Assembly: GCF_029633865.1 (NCBI RefSeq)
Contig: NC_079214.1
Span: 20,046,950 to 20,110,949 of the forward strand
Direction: 5' to 3'
DNA: 64,000 nucleotides
DNA from: Lampris incognitus
Taxonomy: Eukaryota; Chordata; Actinopteri; Lampriformes; Lampridae
The notes beneath the pieces were generated by a model, which did no database searches, was not told where the DNA came from, and worked only from the letters and a program-made list of their open reading frames with translations. Made by a program: the position numbers and the translations under genes. Shown here piece by piece: positions 24,286 through 35,088 of this stretch (positions are counted from its first letter, which is position 1; each line of letters opens with the position of its first letter).

Positions 24286-27200
24286 TCATAAGTCAAGGAT
24301 TTGTCTTGGTTTGATCGTGCGACCTGACCTCGTGGTGTAACCAGGCTGTGTGTCTGGTTGTCGCTGATTGTTCGTGTCTGGAGGTTCAGCATGCTCTTGC
24401 TGATGGGCTTGTGTGTTGTTGTTAGCGCTGGTAACAGTCTGCTGTGAAGTGTGTGTGTGCGTAGTGTGAGTGTTCACTCTGCTTTGTCGCAGGTGTTGAC
24501 GGTTGCGTTGGTAGATCTGACCTTCTTTGGTTTGGATGTGGTAGCTCCTGTCTGTGTTCGCTGGTCTTTCCACAGTTGCAGGTCTCCAGGATCCATCCTC
24601 CTGCCGGAAGCGGATTGGTGTGCCTGCGGGCAGGTGGGGCAGAGGTTTGGCTGTTCGGTTGTAGTATGCCTGCTGGCGCTGTTGACATACCTCTCTCCTT
24701 TTGTGAACATCCTCCTGACTGGCGATCTGTGGCTGCAGGTGTTTTGCTGTTGATGGGAGAATGGACCGCAGCCTCCGACTCATCAGTAGCTGTGCCGGTG
24801 ATTTCAGGTTGTCCACCGGTGTGTTGCGATACTCCAGTAAGCTCATGTAGGGGTCTTTGTTCTCAGCTTTGGCTTTGTCCAGGATGCGTTTGGCCGTCTG
24901 GACAGTCTTCTCGGAGAGGCCGTTGCTCTGTGGGTAGTGGGGGCTTGTGGTGGTGTGTGAGAAACCCCATGTCTGTGAGAAGTTGCGGAACTCACCAGAG
25001 CTGTAGCACGGACCGTTGTCGCTGATGATAGTCTCGGGGATTCCGTGTCGAGCCATTGCTGCTTTCAGCTTCATGATGACGGCAGATGAGGTGCAGTTGT
25101 AAAGTCTCTCTAGCTCGAAGAATCTGGAGTAGTAGTCCACAGTGACTATGAAGTCCTGTGAGTTCCATGTGAATAGGTCTGTGCCTATCACTTGCCACGG
25201 CCGCTCGGGTATGGCGTGTGACATCATTGGTTCCTTTGCATTTGCGCTGCGCCGTTCTTGGCATATGCTGCAGTCTGCTACCGCATCCTCGATCTGTTTC
25301 CCCATGCCAGGCCAGAACAGTAAGTCTCTTGCTCGGCATTTGCTTTTTTCCACGCCAAGGTGGCTGGCATGGATGCGCTGTATCATGTCCTTGCGAAGCT
25401 TTTGGGGGACAATGATTCTCTCACCTTTGAACAGGATACCGTCCATTTCTGAGATTTCTGCTCTGTGGTTCCAGTATTCCTGGATGCTGGGCGGGCACTT
25501 TTTCTTTGTGTCTGGCCAGCCAGTGAGTGTGGCTCGTCTGAGTGCGGTGAGCTGTGGATCTTGCGCTGTTTCCTGCTTGATTTCTGTGAGTCTTGTGTCG
25601 CTCACAGGGATGTTGCTGAGGACTGTGTGCACTTGGGCCTCCATCCCTTCCTGTAGGTCACTGTCGTGGTGTTCTATTGACTTGCGTGACAGTGTGTCGG
25701 CCACCGGTATGTCCTTACCGGGGCGGTGGATGATTTGGATGTCGTATTTTTGGAGCGCCAGGATCATCCGTTGCAGCCGGGGTGGTGCTGCTGCCAGTGG
25801 CTTTTTTAGTATTGCCTCCAGAGGCTTGTGGTCTGACTCCACAATCACTTTTCGTCCATACATGTACTCGTGGAACCTCTTGCAGCCGAAGACCACAGCG
25901 TAGAGCTCCTTCTCTATCTGTGCGTAGTTTTCTTCAGTGCTGTTGAGTGACTTGGACGCATAGGCAATTGGTTTGCCATCTTGGAGCATGACAGCCCCAA
26001 GGCCACTTTTGGATGCATCCACTTGGAGTCGCAGCTCTTTCTGCGGGTCGAAATATGAGAGTACTGGACCTGGGTGCTGTGTAATGAGATTCTTCATCTC
26101 TTGGAACGCCTTGTCGTGGACTGCATCCCACACAAACTCACTGTCCTGTTTCAGAAGCTGTCTGAGGGGTGAGTTTATCTGTGAGAGGTGTGGAGCAAAT
26201 CTGGCGAGGTAGTTGATCATGCCGAGGACTGTCTCCAGCTCTGCTTTGTTCTGTGGGGGTTGCATGTCCTTGACCGCCTTCACCTTGTGTGGGTCTGGTT
26301 TGATGCCTTCGTGTGAGAGCGTGTGGCCGAAGTAGCTTACCTCGGACACGCATATGTGACACTTGTCGGGGTTGAGCCGCACCCCTCGCTCCCTTGTGCG
26401 CTTCAGCATCGCTCTGAGACGCTGGTCATGTTCCTCTTTAGTCTTGCCGAACACTAGTATGTCGTCCACTATGGCCGTCACACCGTCCAATCCTTCATAT
26501 GTTTCATCCACGCGTCTCTGGAACTCGTCTTGAGCGGACACGATTCCGAATGGCAGTCTGAGGAAACGATACCTGCCAAACACTGTGTTAAATGTCGTCA
26601 ACATTGAGGATTCAGTGCTCAGTTTGATGGCCCAATAGCCTGACCGCGCGTCTAACACGCTAAAGTACTCAGCTCCAGCGAGCTTTGTGGTGGCGTCCTC
26701 CAGCGTGGGGAGGGGGTAGTGAGGTCGTTGTATCACTTTGTTAAGAGCTCTGGGGTCTAAACACACTCTAAGTTTGCCTGTCTTTGGCTTCTCAACAATA
26801 ACGAGTGCGTTCACCCATTCTGTGGGTTCTGTTACCTTACAGATTATGCCGCCTTTCTCCATGCTGTCAAGCTCGTCCCTCAGTTTGCTGCGTAGGGCGA
26901 TGGGGATTCTGCGTGGCGGGCAGACGACCGGCGTTGCATCTGGTGTGACGCGGAAGGTGCACTCGCCTGGGAACTCTCCTATTCCCTGGAAAACATCTGC
27001 ATACTCATCCATTATGCTCTGTGATGTGACATTGTTTTCCTCGCTCACAGCCATCACTATTTTTACCAAGTTTAGGTCACGGCATGTTTTTATTGCCATG
27101 ACTGGTGGGGCGTTTGTGTCAATGACGTAAAAGTCCAGCATCATTGCATTGTCTCTGTACTTACATTTGAGTTTGCATGTGCCTTTCACGCTCAGCGCGC

Positions 27201-28326
27201 CTCCTCCATATTCAGTGAGTCTGTGTATTGCTGGTTTCAGTGTCACATTTTTGAACAGCGCCTGGAACAGGTTGGTGGGAATAGTATTGGCCTGTGCCCC
27301 AGTGTCTAGTTTAAACTTTACCTTCTGTGGAGGTGTGCCAATTCCAACCTCTACGTAAGCCTGCTCGTTGCTTTTTCCGTTGTTCTCTATTGAGATGCAG
27401 TCTATGTACAGCTCTGTCTGTTCTCCCACAGCGGTGCTCTCCACTGTAATGTTGTCGAAGTACAGTTCTTCCTGTTCTCTGTCAGTGGTGCACTCTTCTG
27501 GGTTCTCTCCGACGGCATGTACTGTGCCGCGGTAGTACTTTGTCTGTCCCTGGGAGCTAGACTTGCATACTTTAGCAAAATGATTGAGCTTCTTGCATTT
27601 AATGCATTGTTTACCCTTAGCTGGGCAAGTGGCTTTAGCGCCGTGTAGCCCTCCACAATAGCTACACGCCCTGGCGGCGGTGCTAACGTTACCCTCCCTT
27701 TGTCTGAAGTTAGCGTTAGCTGCTTTGGGTGCGTTCGGTTTGTAAGTCTTTCTGCCTATTGCGTGCACCGTTTCATGTGTGCTGCCCTGGCCCATAAACG
27801 TTAGCTGTTGCTTTGCTAGCTCGTGTGAGCGGGCTACATCTATGGCTTTTTCTAACGTTAGCTCAGCTCCCTGGCTAAGTAGCTTTTCTCTCACTCTGGG
27901 TGAGTTGGTGGCAAACACGATGCGGTCCCTGACCATCTCGTCGGCATTTGGGTAGCCACAGTCTTTGACTAGGAGCTTTAGCTCAGTTACAAATCGTTCG
28001 AAGGATTCACTCTCTCCCTGCATCTTTTCATGAAATTTATATCTGGCATAAATCGGGTTTGCTTTGGGGGTGATGTACTCAGTGTACTTATCGTAGTACG
28101 TTTCTAGCTTCTTGGCTTGTTCTCCGCTGAGTGTCCAAGTGTTGTGCACATCGCGCCCTTTTTCCCCTATCCAGAGCAGGAGGTAGCTGCATTTCTCCTC
28201 TTCATTCTTCCCGCGCAGGGGGCCCTTGAACATTAGCTCCGTTGTTTGCCGAAATCGTCTCCATGCTTCAGGTAAGTTCGCCGATTCCCAGTCCATCCGT
28301 GGAGCTGGAACGCCGTACGAATCCAT
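24286..28326 (-). CDS. Gypsy Gag-Pol polyprotein (1346 aa)
   Basis: A single uninterrupted frame encodes Gag and Pol fused. Gag is about residues 1-260, with zinc knuckles at 221-234 (CX2CX3HX5C, slightly non-standard) and 241-254 (CX2CX4HX4C). The aspartic protease has DTGA at 341-344. The reverse transcriptase shows FSVLDARSGYWAIKL and the catalytic VDDILVFG. RNase H follows (LQVDASKSGLGAVML), then the integrase with its HHCC finger (HASHLGVEKSKC...CSIC) and D,D,E core (GTDLF, ISDNGPCYS). The C-terminal tail is rich in Thr, His and Gln. The fused single-ORF layout resembles mag-like Gypsy elements. The start at 28326 is the first ATG after the primer site. All domains appear complete. Confidence 0.95.
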   Translation of the reverse strand: MDSYGVPAPRMDWESANLPEAWRRFRQTTELMFKGPLRGKNEEEKCSYLLLWIGEKGRDVHNTWTLSGEQAKKLETYYDKYTEYITPKANPIYARYKFHEKMQGESESFERFVTELKLLVKDCGYPNADEMVRDRIVFATNSPRVREKLLSQGAELTLEKAIDVARSHELAKQQLTFMGQGSTHETVHAIGRKTYKPNAPKAANANFRQREGNVSTAARACSYCGGLHGAKATCPAKGKQCIKCKKLNHFAKVCKSSSQGQTKYYRGTVHAVGENPEECTTDREQEELYFDNITVESTAVGEQTELYIDCISIENNGKSNEQAYVEVGIGTPPQKVKFKLDTGAQANTIPTNLFQALFKNVTLKPAIHRLTEYGGGALSVKGTCKLKCKYRDNAMMLDFYVIDTNAPPVMAIKTCRDLNLVKIVMAVSEENNVTSQSIMDEYADVFQGIGEFPGECTFRVTPDATPVVCPPRRIPIALRSKLRDELDSMEKGGIICKVTEPTEWVNALVIVEKPKTGKLRVCLDPRALNKVIQRPHYPLPTLEDATTKLAGAEYFSVLDARSGYWAIKLSTESSMLTTFNTVFGRYRFLRLPFGIVSAQDEFQRRVDETYEGLDGVTAIVDDILVFGKTKEEHDQRLRAMLKRTRERGVRLNPDKCHICVSEVSYFGHTLSHEGIKPDPHKVKAVKDMQPPQNKAELETVLGMINYLARFAPHLSQINSPLRQLLKQDSEFVWDAVHDKAFQEMKNLITQHPGPVLSYFDPQKELRLQVDASKSGLGAVMLQDGKPIAYASKSLNSTEENYAQIEKELYAVVFGCKRFHEYMYGRKVIVESDHKPLEAILKKPLAAAPPRLQRMILALQKYDIQIIHRPGKDIPVADTLSRKSIEHHDSDLQEGMEAQVHTVLSNIPVSDTRLTEIKQETAQDPQLTALRRATLTGWPDTKKKCPPSIQEYWNHRAEISEMDGILFKGERIIVPQKLRKDMIQRIHASHLGVEKSKCRARDLLFWPGMGKQIEDAVADCSICQERRSANAKEPMMSHAIPERPWQVIGTDLFTWNSQDFIVTVDYYSRFFELERLYNCTSSAVIMKLKAAMARHGIPETIISDNGPCYSSGEFRNFSQTWGFSHTTTSPHYPQSNGLSEKTVQTAKRILDKAKAENKDPYMSLLEYRNTPVDNLKSPAQLLMSRRLRSILPSTAKHLQPQIASQEDVHKRREVCQQRQQAYYNRTAKPLPHLPAGTPIRFRQEDGSWRPATVERPANTDRSYHIQTKEGQIYQRNRQHLRQSRVNTHTTHTHTSQQTVTSANNNTQAHQQEHAEPPDTNNQRQPDTQPGYTTRSGRTIKPRQILDL

Positions 28327-28359
28327 ATTGGGTATTTAAACTCCGCTACTCTGACACCA

Positions 28360-28552
28360 TGTAATGATCTGTGCCCTCTGGCTATGTTAACTTATAACAT
28401 TAATAAAGCAAGGACGACTTCTCTCGTGCTGGGTGTTTATTCACCGACCGGATTCCGACTGACGTTGTTACGTACATCACGTGACTTTGTTGTGGCGCTA
28501 CGGAAAGCCGTAAGGGACATTAGCAAATCAAATATTACTAGCAAATATTACA
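28360..28552 (-). repeat. Gypsy 5' LTR
   Basis: Identical by eye to the 3' LTR. The internal region begins at 28359 on the minus strand with the primer-binding site. Confidence 0.96.
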
Positions 28553-30507
28553 AAAAGAGACTTAACAAAGAAGATGACATATTATTTGGATTTACGGCAA
28601 CTGATTCGGAACCTCAGCAGCCTCTGTGTTTTTTATGTGGAGAGGTACTGTCAAACCACGCCATGAAACCGGCACACCTGCAGCGGCACCTAAGCACCAG
28701 GCACCAGTCATCAGTGGGCAAGACTGCTGACTTCTTCAAACGAAAATTGTCGGAGTTCAGGGGAGCGCAAAATCACATGCGTGCCGCAAGTCAGACTTCA
28801 GCAACTTCCCTTCAAGCATCTTACCAGGTAGCTTTGCTAATCGCTAAAGCTAAAAAGCCGTATACAATAGCAGAGGAGCTAATTGCACCAGCAGCAGCTA
28901 TCCGAGCTGAAACTGTGGTGGATAAAAAAGCAGCCGATGCAATCCGGTCAGTACCGCTGTCTAACGACACAATATGCCGCCGCAGAGTGGATGAGATGGC
29001 TGGTGACATTGTTCAGCAGGTGACTGATAAACTGAAAAGAGCGAGCTCTTCTTCAGTACAGCTAGACGAGTCTACTGATGTGAATGGAGAAGCCCAGTTG
29101 GTCATGTTTGCTCGTTTCAAAGATGACACAGTCAACGATATAGTTGAACACATCGTCTTCTGCAAGCCACTACCTGAAAAAACTACGGGTGAGGACATTT
29201 TTAATTTGATTGACTGTTTTTTCACGGAGCACGCGTTGGACTGGAAGCGCTGCTCGCATGTATGCACAAACGGTGCAGCGTCTATGACAGGTCGGCACCG
29301 CGGATTTGTCTCTCGCATCAGGCAGGTAAACCCCAACATCCAAAGCATGCACTGCATAATTCACAGAGAAGCGTTGGCTTCAAAACGCATGAGCCCAGAA
29401 CTGGACAGTGTTTTGACTGACACTGTGAAAGTGATTAACTTCATTAAATCACGACCTCTCAACGCAAGACTGTTCCACAAGCTGTGCGACGATACAGGCG
29501 GTGACCATCATCAGCTGCTGCTACATACAGACGTACGTTGGCTATCAAGGGGGAAAACACTACAGACACTGGGAACTGAGAGAGCAGGTGCGCGATTTCC
29601 TCCGAGCATGGACATCCTCTGGCTGCTAAACTTGAAGACCAGACCTGGTTGGCTCACCTGGCTTACCTTGCTGATGTTTTTGGCCGTCCGAATGAGTTGA
29701 ACACGAGCTTGCAAGGTGATGATAAAACTGTTCTTCAGATGTTTGATAAAGTTTCAGCATTCATGAGGAAAACTGACCTCTGGTTGAGACGGTGTGAAAA
29801 GGGGGATGTCAGTAATTTCCCTCAGCTTAACTCTTGGATAGCTGACATGAAACAGAACATGAAGCAGAACATTTTGAAAACTGTAAAAATGCACCTAGCC
29901 AAACTGTCAGCTGAGTTTCAATCCTACTTCCCAGACATTGAGGACACGTGTACTAGACATGACTGGATACGCAGGCCATTCATGCCCAGCAGCATGGATA
30001 CAGCACCAGAGCAACTCCATGAGAGCATCATTGACCTGTCTTCAGACAGTGGCTTCAGACTGAAGTTTTCAGAGACATCACTAACACAGTTTTGGTGCTG
30101 TGTGGAGAAGGAGTACCCAGAGCTTGCAAAAGAGGCTCTCTACTAGTTGGAGCCATTCGGGTCTACATACTTGTGTGAGGTCACTTTCTCAGCTCTGACA
30201 CACATAAAGACCAAACAGAGAAACAGACTTCAAGAGAGAGGTATCATTACAGCTGTTGCCACTATTCAACCCAGGTTACAGAAACTCATGAGCGGCAGAC
30301 AAGTACAAGTGTCTCACTAACGGTTACACAGCACACCTCACCACACATGAACTTTTCACCACACCACACCCAAGTGGCACACAAACAGTGAGGATGCTTT
30401 GCTTTGAAAACACACACACCATCTGCCTCTATAGACAAAACTAAGACTTAACTATACAATATCCATTGAGATTTCATACTTATGTTTGTTTTCGTTCTTG
30501 CAGAGTG

Positions 30508-30786
30508 CATAAAAATTCTGTTTTGTTACATATTTCTGGAAGTTACTGTATAAATATTCTGTTTGTTACATATATCTGAAAGTTACTGCATAAAAATTCT
30601 GTTTTGTTACATATTTCTGGAAGTTACTGCATAAATATTCTGTTTGTTACATATATCTGAAAGTTACTGCATAAAAATTCTGTTGTTACATATATCTGAA
30701 AGTTACTGCATAAAAATTCTGTTGTTACATATATCTGAAAGTTACTGCATAAGAATTCTGTTTTTTAACTATATCTAAGTTACAAC
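30508..30786. repeat. Minisatellite of about 40-bp units in the hAT 3' region
   Basis: About six and a half units of 39-41 bp ('attctgttttgttacatatt' followed by 'tctggaagttactgcataaa'), in two alternating variants, lie between the transposase end and the right hAT terminus. Confidence 0.88.
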
Positions 30787-30971
30787 TGAAAGCGCTTATT
30801 TTTGCCCCAAAGAGTGAATAAATGCTATAATGCAATTTAAAATGCAGTTTCTACTGTTTCTATCAAATTGCAACCCCCTCCCCCAAGATCAGGTGGAGGG
30901 GTCCTCAGGGTAGATCAAAAATACGCAGGGGGTCCAGGACCCCAAAAAGGTTGAGAACCACTGCCCTAACG

Positions 30972-31639
30972 AACCATGTCAGCTAACGTTCTTTGACACA
31001 GAATGGGACTATAACCAGTCCAGACACTTTCTGTTATAATGCCAATTTGGCCCAACGTTCTCAGAACATTCAGCAATTTTATTTGCTGACGTTTCGACTT
31101 ACTTGCGTTTTTAATCTGCGCCATGAATTCACTAGCAGACTATTTTAAAGTAAATCGCGGGCTCTTCTTCTTCCGCTTCTTCTTCTTCTACTTTGTGGTT
31201 TATTGGCGGTTGGCAAAGAATTGCGGGCTCCTCCTCCTTCCCCGATCACCGACGTTGCGGTCTAAAGGTGCATGCCGCCACCTATTGTACCGGAGTGTGT
31301 AACGTCATGACTAGGCTACTGGACATTAGGCATAAATGTGTTTAATCAAAGCCATTTGAACTTGTCTCGAACAGACAAGTTCAAAAAATCTAACGTAAAA
31401 GGGCTAAAATGATTTCAGTAAATGATAATAATGCTAATTAATTATTATCATACTTCTGATTATTTTTAGGGGTACTGAGATGAAATTTAGGCCTAAAAAG
31501 GGTCTAAAATCGCCAGTGCGTCTCTCCGTCTTGGGAGAGAGATCCCTCCTCTTGCTCTCCTTGAGGTTTCTTCCTATTTTTTCTCCATGTTAAAGTTTTT
31601 CTGTTTTTTTTTTTTTTAGAAAGTTGGTCATTATCCAGT
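30972..31639. other. Non-coding DNA, no gene recognised
   Basis: Ordinary sequence right of the hAT element, with a TTC-rich run at 31167-31190. No open frame resembles a known protein. Confidence 0.4.
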
Positions 31640-31740
31640 GCGAGGGTGTAAGGACAGGATGTTGTATTGCTGTAAAGCCCCCTGAGACAAATGTGTAATT
31701 TCTGATAATGGGCTATACAAATAAAATTGACTTGACTTGT
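31640..31740 (-). repeat. Dispersed fish repeat (second copy)
   Basis: Reverse-orientation copy of the repeat at 15912-16012: 'gtaaggacaggatgttgtat' and 'tacaaataaaattgacttga' are the diagnostic parts. Confidence 0.65.
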
Positions 31741-31843
31741 CAATATGCATTTCACTGCTCATTGTGGAATATGTGGAGTATGTGATGAATAAACCTTTGA
31801 ATCTTGAAACAAGAGGAGGGCTTTGAGGTTCTGGGACTTGTGC

Positions 31844-31945
<102 letters not shown>

Positions 31946-34900
31946 CTTTGACCTTTAACCAAGCCTTTAATGTTCCAATTCTTCAGTCACATCAACATTA
32001 ACACAAATACTCATATACATAGTGGAAAAACACAACAATTTCCATACACAGTAAAAACAAAAGGATACAGACCTTCCCCTATTTTTCCTTTTTTCAGAAA
32101 TTAAGAAGAAGCACTTGGTCTTCCACTGTGCACAGCACATCCCCATGTCCCCACATAGAAATAAATCCTTCCAAGTTTGAAAAACATGAACTCAATTTTC
32201 AGCCGAGCAGCCACTAGACCCCTGAACATGAGCATCTGTGGACCCTGTGCCTTTAATTTTGTTCCGTCTGCCAAGCCAAATGCTAATTTTCGCCTGACCT
32301 ATCAAAAAATTAACCAAGGTGACACGTCTGCACTGTGCTGCCGTGTACCTCAGACCAAAGACATACAGGCTGTCTGCAAGAACCTCTCCACTGCTGCAGT
32401 ACAGAGAAAAGAGGGCCCAACCTGGGACATCTGAGCCATAAGTGCTGTGGGGTTTCCTCATCATTACAGAAAGAGCAATGACTCCCTGCCCTAGGATCAA
32501 TGTGTGCCACATGTCTGTTCGTAGCCACAGGCCCATGTACCACCCTCCACTGTAGATCCGCAGTGCATTTCTCTATGGGGGGTTTTACAGGGACCTCCAG
32601 CTGCCCCTGGGGGATGAGCCTGGTGCCAACACACTCAACCACCTCGACTCCTGCACGCCGGCTAGTGATGTTCTGTTGAGAACCTTTACAGCGACTGCGT
32701 ACAAGGCCTTCTGTGATGTACTTAAGAAGTCATGTAGTTCTGGTGTTTTGAAGGATAGAATGGCCCCCTTCACTTCTTCCTGCTCCTCCACTGCTGCACG
32801 GACTGACAAAGATGGAAAAATAGGCCGCATAGCTGGCTGATCCTCTCCACACTCCGCTCCTAGTGCCTCTCTGAAGAAGCCAGGAAGTGCACCGATCACT
32901 TCCCCCAACAACCTCTCCATCAAACGAAGAGATTTAAAGCCAGTCTCTTGGCTCAAAGTGCCAGCCGTCTTCCACTCTCCTCCTGATCTGAGACACACTA
33001 ACTTCGTAAGTCCAGCTCTTATGAGGGATCTCAGTACACTTACAGAGCTGAGCATCCTGCAGTGTATCAGTGGGTTATGGAACAGTGGTTCCTCCCCTAC
33101 ACTGCCATAGAGCTGGGAGTAGTCTCTGTTTGTGCGTAAGACCGTTCCCCAAGTGCAGAGGACAGATCGATAGAAGGGTGTTGTCGTGAAATCCATGCCA
33201 GCCAGGCCCAGAAGGAACAAGTGCTTGTCATAGTTCAGGTTCATAACCCTATGAAGCAACACAGATGCTGTTTCACTCCAAAGTCGCTGGTCATGGTATA
33301 AAAGGTGCTGCACAGTTTGAAGGCGAAAAGCCATGATAAGACTGCGGAAGTCAATCAGGCCCTGGCCTCCTTCTGGCACTGGTAGGAACAGTACAGCAGA
33401 CTTGGTCCAGTGAAAGCCTCCCCAGAGGAAGTCCACCAGCGTCTTCTGTACTTCCCGTATGAGCGTGTCCGGAGGTTCTACAACTGTAAACCGGTGCCAG
33501 AACATCGAGGCAATCAAGTTTTTAACAATCAAGACTCTCCCCCTATAGGACAACTGAGGCTGGATCCAAGTCCATCTAGACAATCGGGCACTGAACTTTT
33601 CAATTAAAACCTCCCAGTTTTTGCTCAGGAAGCAGTTACTGCCCAGAAAGACACCTAGGCATTTTATCCCTTCTGTATTCCACTGCAGCCCCGCTAGTAA
33701 TGTCGGCTTTTCTCTATTGTTCCACTCCTGCAGCAAGAGACCCTAAGATTTTGACCAATTGACTTTTGCAGAGGAAGCTTGTTCATATAAGGCCAATTTC
33801 TGCTTGAGAAATTGTACATCGTTGTTATGAAAACCGTGACATCGTCAGCGTATGCTGATAAGCTAACTGCAGTGGTGATGTTCCCTGAAAAAGTTAGTCC
33901 TGGGAGCCCCTGCCTGAGCTGAAATAAAAGCGGTTCAATGGTCAGGGAGTATTGCATTCCAGATAAGGGACAATCTTGTCTTATACCTCTCTTAACAGAG
34001 ACAGGTCGACTGAGTCCACTGCCTACCTTCAACAGAACACTGGCTCCGGAATACAACAACTTGATTCAGTTAATAAATGTATCCCCAAAACCAAAACCTT
34101 GAAGTGTTTTGAACAGATAGCAATGATCAATCCTGTCAAAAGCCTTCTCTTGATCTAAGGAAAGCAGGCCAACATCCAGCTCCTGGAGCTTAGATATGGC
34201 AATAAGGTCCCATATCAAAAAAAGATTATCCTTAATTGTACGGTCAGGAATACAGTATGTCTGGCTGTAATGTACAACCGTATCAATACACTGTTTGAGT
34301 CTATTTGAAAGACATTTTGCAATTATCTTATAATCCGTACATAACAATGAAACTGGCCTCCAGTTTTTCAGTAGGCCAAGATCTCCCTTTTTGGGTAGCA
34401 GTGTCAGGACAGCCCTTCTACAACTCAAAGGTAGAGTTCCAGAGTTCAAACATTCTTTAAAAACATCGTGTAAGTCTCATCCAATTAGAGTCCAGAACGT
34501 CTTGTAGATCTCTGAAGGAAGTCCATCAACTCCGGAGGCTTTGCCACAGCTGAGCTGCTGAACCGCCGCAGGCATCTCGTCAAAGGAGATGGGGGACTCC
34601 AGCAAAGTCACCTGTGTTTCACCCACCTGAGGCAGTCCCTCCAGTATCTCCCCCACACAGTCATGGTCACAGGTCTCCGCACTGAACAGGCTACCATAAA
34701 AGTCTATGGCCAACTTCCTCATCTCTGATGGATCTGTTGTTATTGCCCCACTGGGAAGTTTGAGATGCATCATCACATTGCTTTTTCTAATTTTTCTCTC
34801 GAGTTTAAAGAAAAAAGAAGTTGGAGCATCCATGTCTTTGATGGTGGCAATTCGGGTTCTGATTAAAGCACCCTTTGCTCTCTCATGTAGGAACCTACCT

Positions 34901-35088
34901 AAAGCCTTCCTCCTACTTTCCCAAGTGCTGCTGTTGCCATCATGTCCAATAATTACTTATATTTTTCTAATATCCTAATTTAACTCTCTAATTCGTCAAG
35001 ACAGATTTTCTCCACACCGAGAGTGTGTTGTTTGTATTGCTGACATAAAATCCTAATTTGTGTTTTTCCTACCTCCCACCATCGAGCT

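Larger units (their letters stand above)
23773..28552 (-). mobile_element. Ty3/Gypsy LTR retrotransposon, apparently intact
   Basis: The 4780-bp element has two 193-bp LTRs (23773-23965 and 28360-28552) that read identically, with TGTAAT...ATTACA ends. It is flanked by a perfect 5-bp duplication AAAAG (23768-23772 and 28553-28557). On the minus strand the primer-binding site follows the 5' LTR directly (TGGTGTCAGA, 10 nt matching tRNA-Leu, then divergent), and a polypurine tract AGAAAAAGGGAGA (23966-23978) precedes the 3' LTR. Identical LTRs indicate a recent insertion. Confidence 0.96.
23687..30320 (+). pseudogene. hAT transposase pseudogene (SCAND3/ZBED5-like), interrupted
   Basis: The N-terminal piece starts at ATG 23687 (MERWLKFKK) and shifts frame in an A-run before the Gypsy element. 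After the insertion the frame continues at 28553. A BED-type zinc finger (CFLCGEV...HLQRHLSTRH) is followed by the RNase H-like hAT domain (LDESTDVNGEAQ, CTNGAASMTG, HREALASK, HTDVRWLSRG). Small indels near 29573 and 29603 and a stop at 30144-30146 disrupt the C-terminus, whose dimerisation core (FGSTYLCEVTFSALTHIKTK) can still be read to a stop at 30318-30320. It lies on the + strand and is not functional. Confidence 0.88.
23161..30963 (+). mobile_element. hAT transposon with BED-finger transposase, split by a Gypsy element
   Basis: Termini are CAGCGTTTCTCAACC at 23161 and GGTTGAGAACCACTG ending at 30963. The flanking octamers CTCTAGCG (23153-23160) and CCCTAACG (30964-30971) agree at six of eight positions, an aged hAT target duplication. 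The element encodes a broken BED-finger transposase and contains the Gypsy insertion 23773-28552 plus its 5-bp duplication; without it the transposon is about 3.0 kb. Confidence 0.9.

Noticed and set aside
24422-27358. Long + strand open frames (up to 253 codons)
   Set aside because: Antisense shadows of the Gypsy Gag-Pol frame.
23687-30320. Domesticated BED-finger hAT gene (ZBED-like)
   Set aside because: Intact hAT termini, a target duplication, frameshifts, a stop and a Gypsy insertion all point to a decayed transposon, not a host gene.
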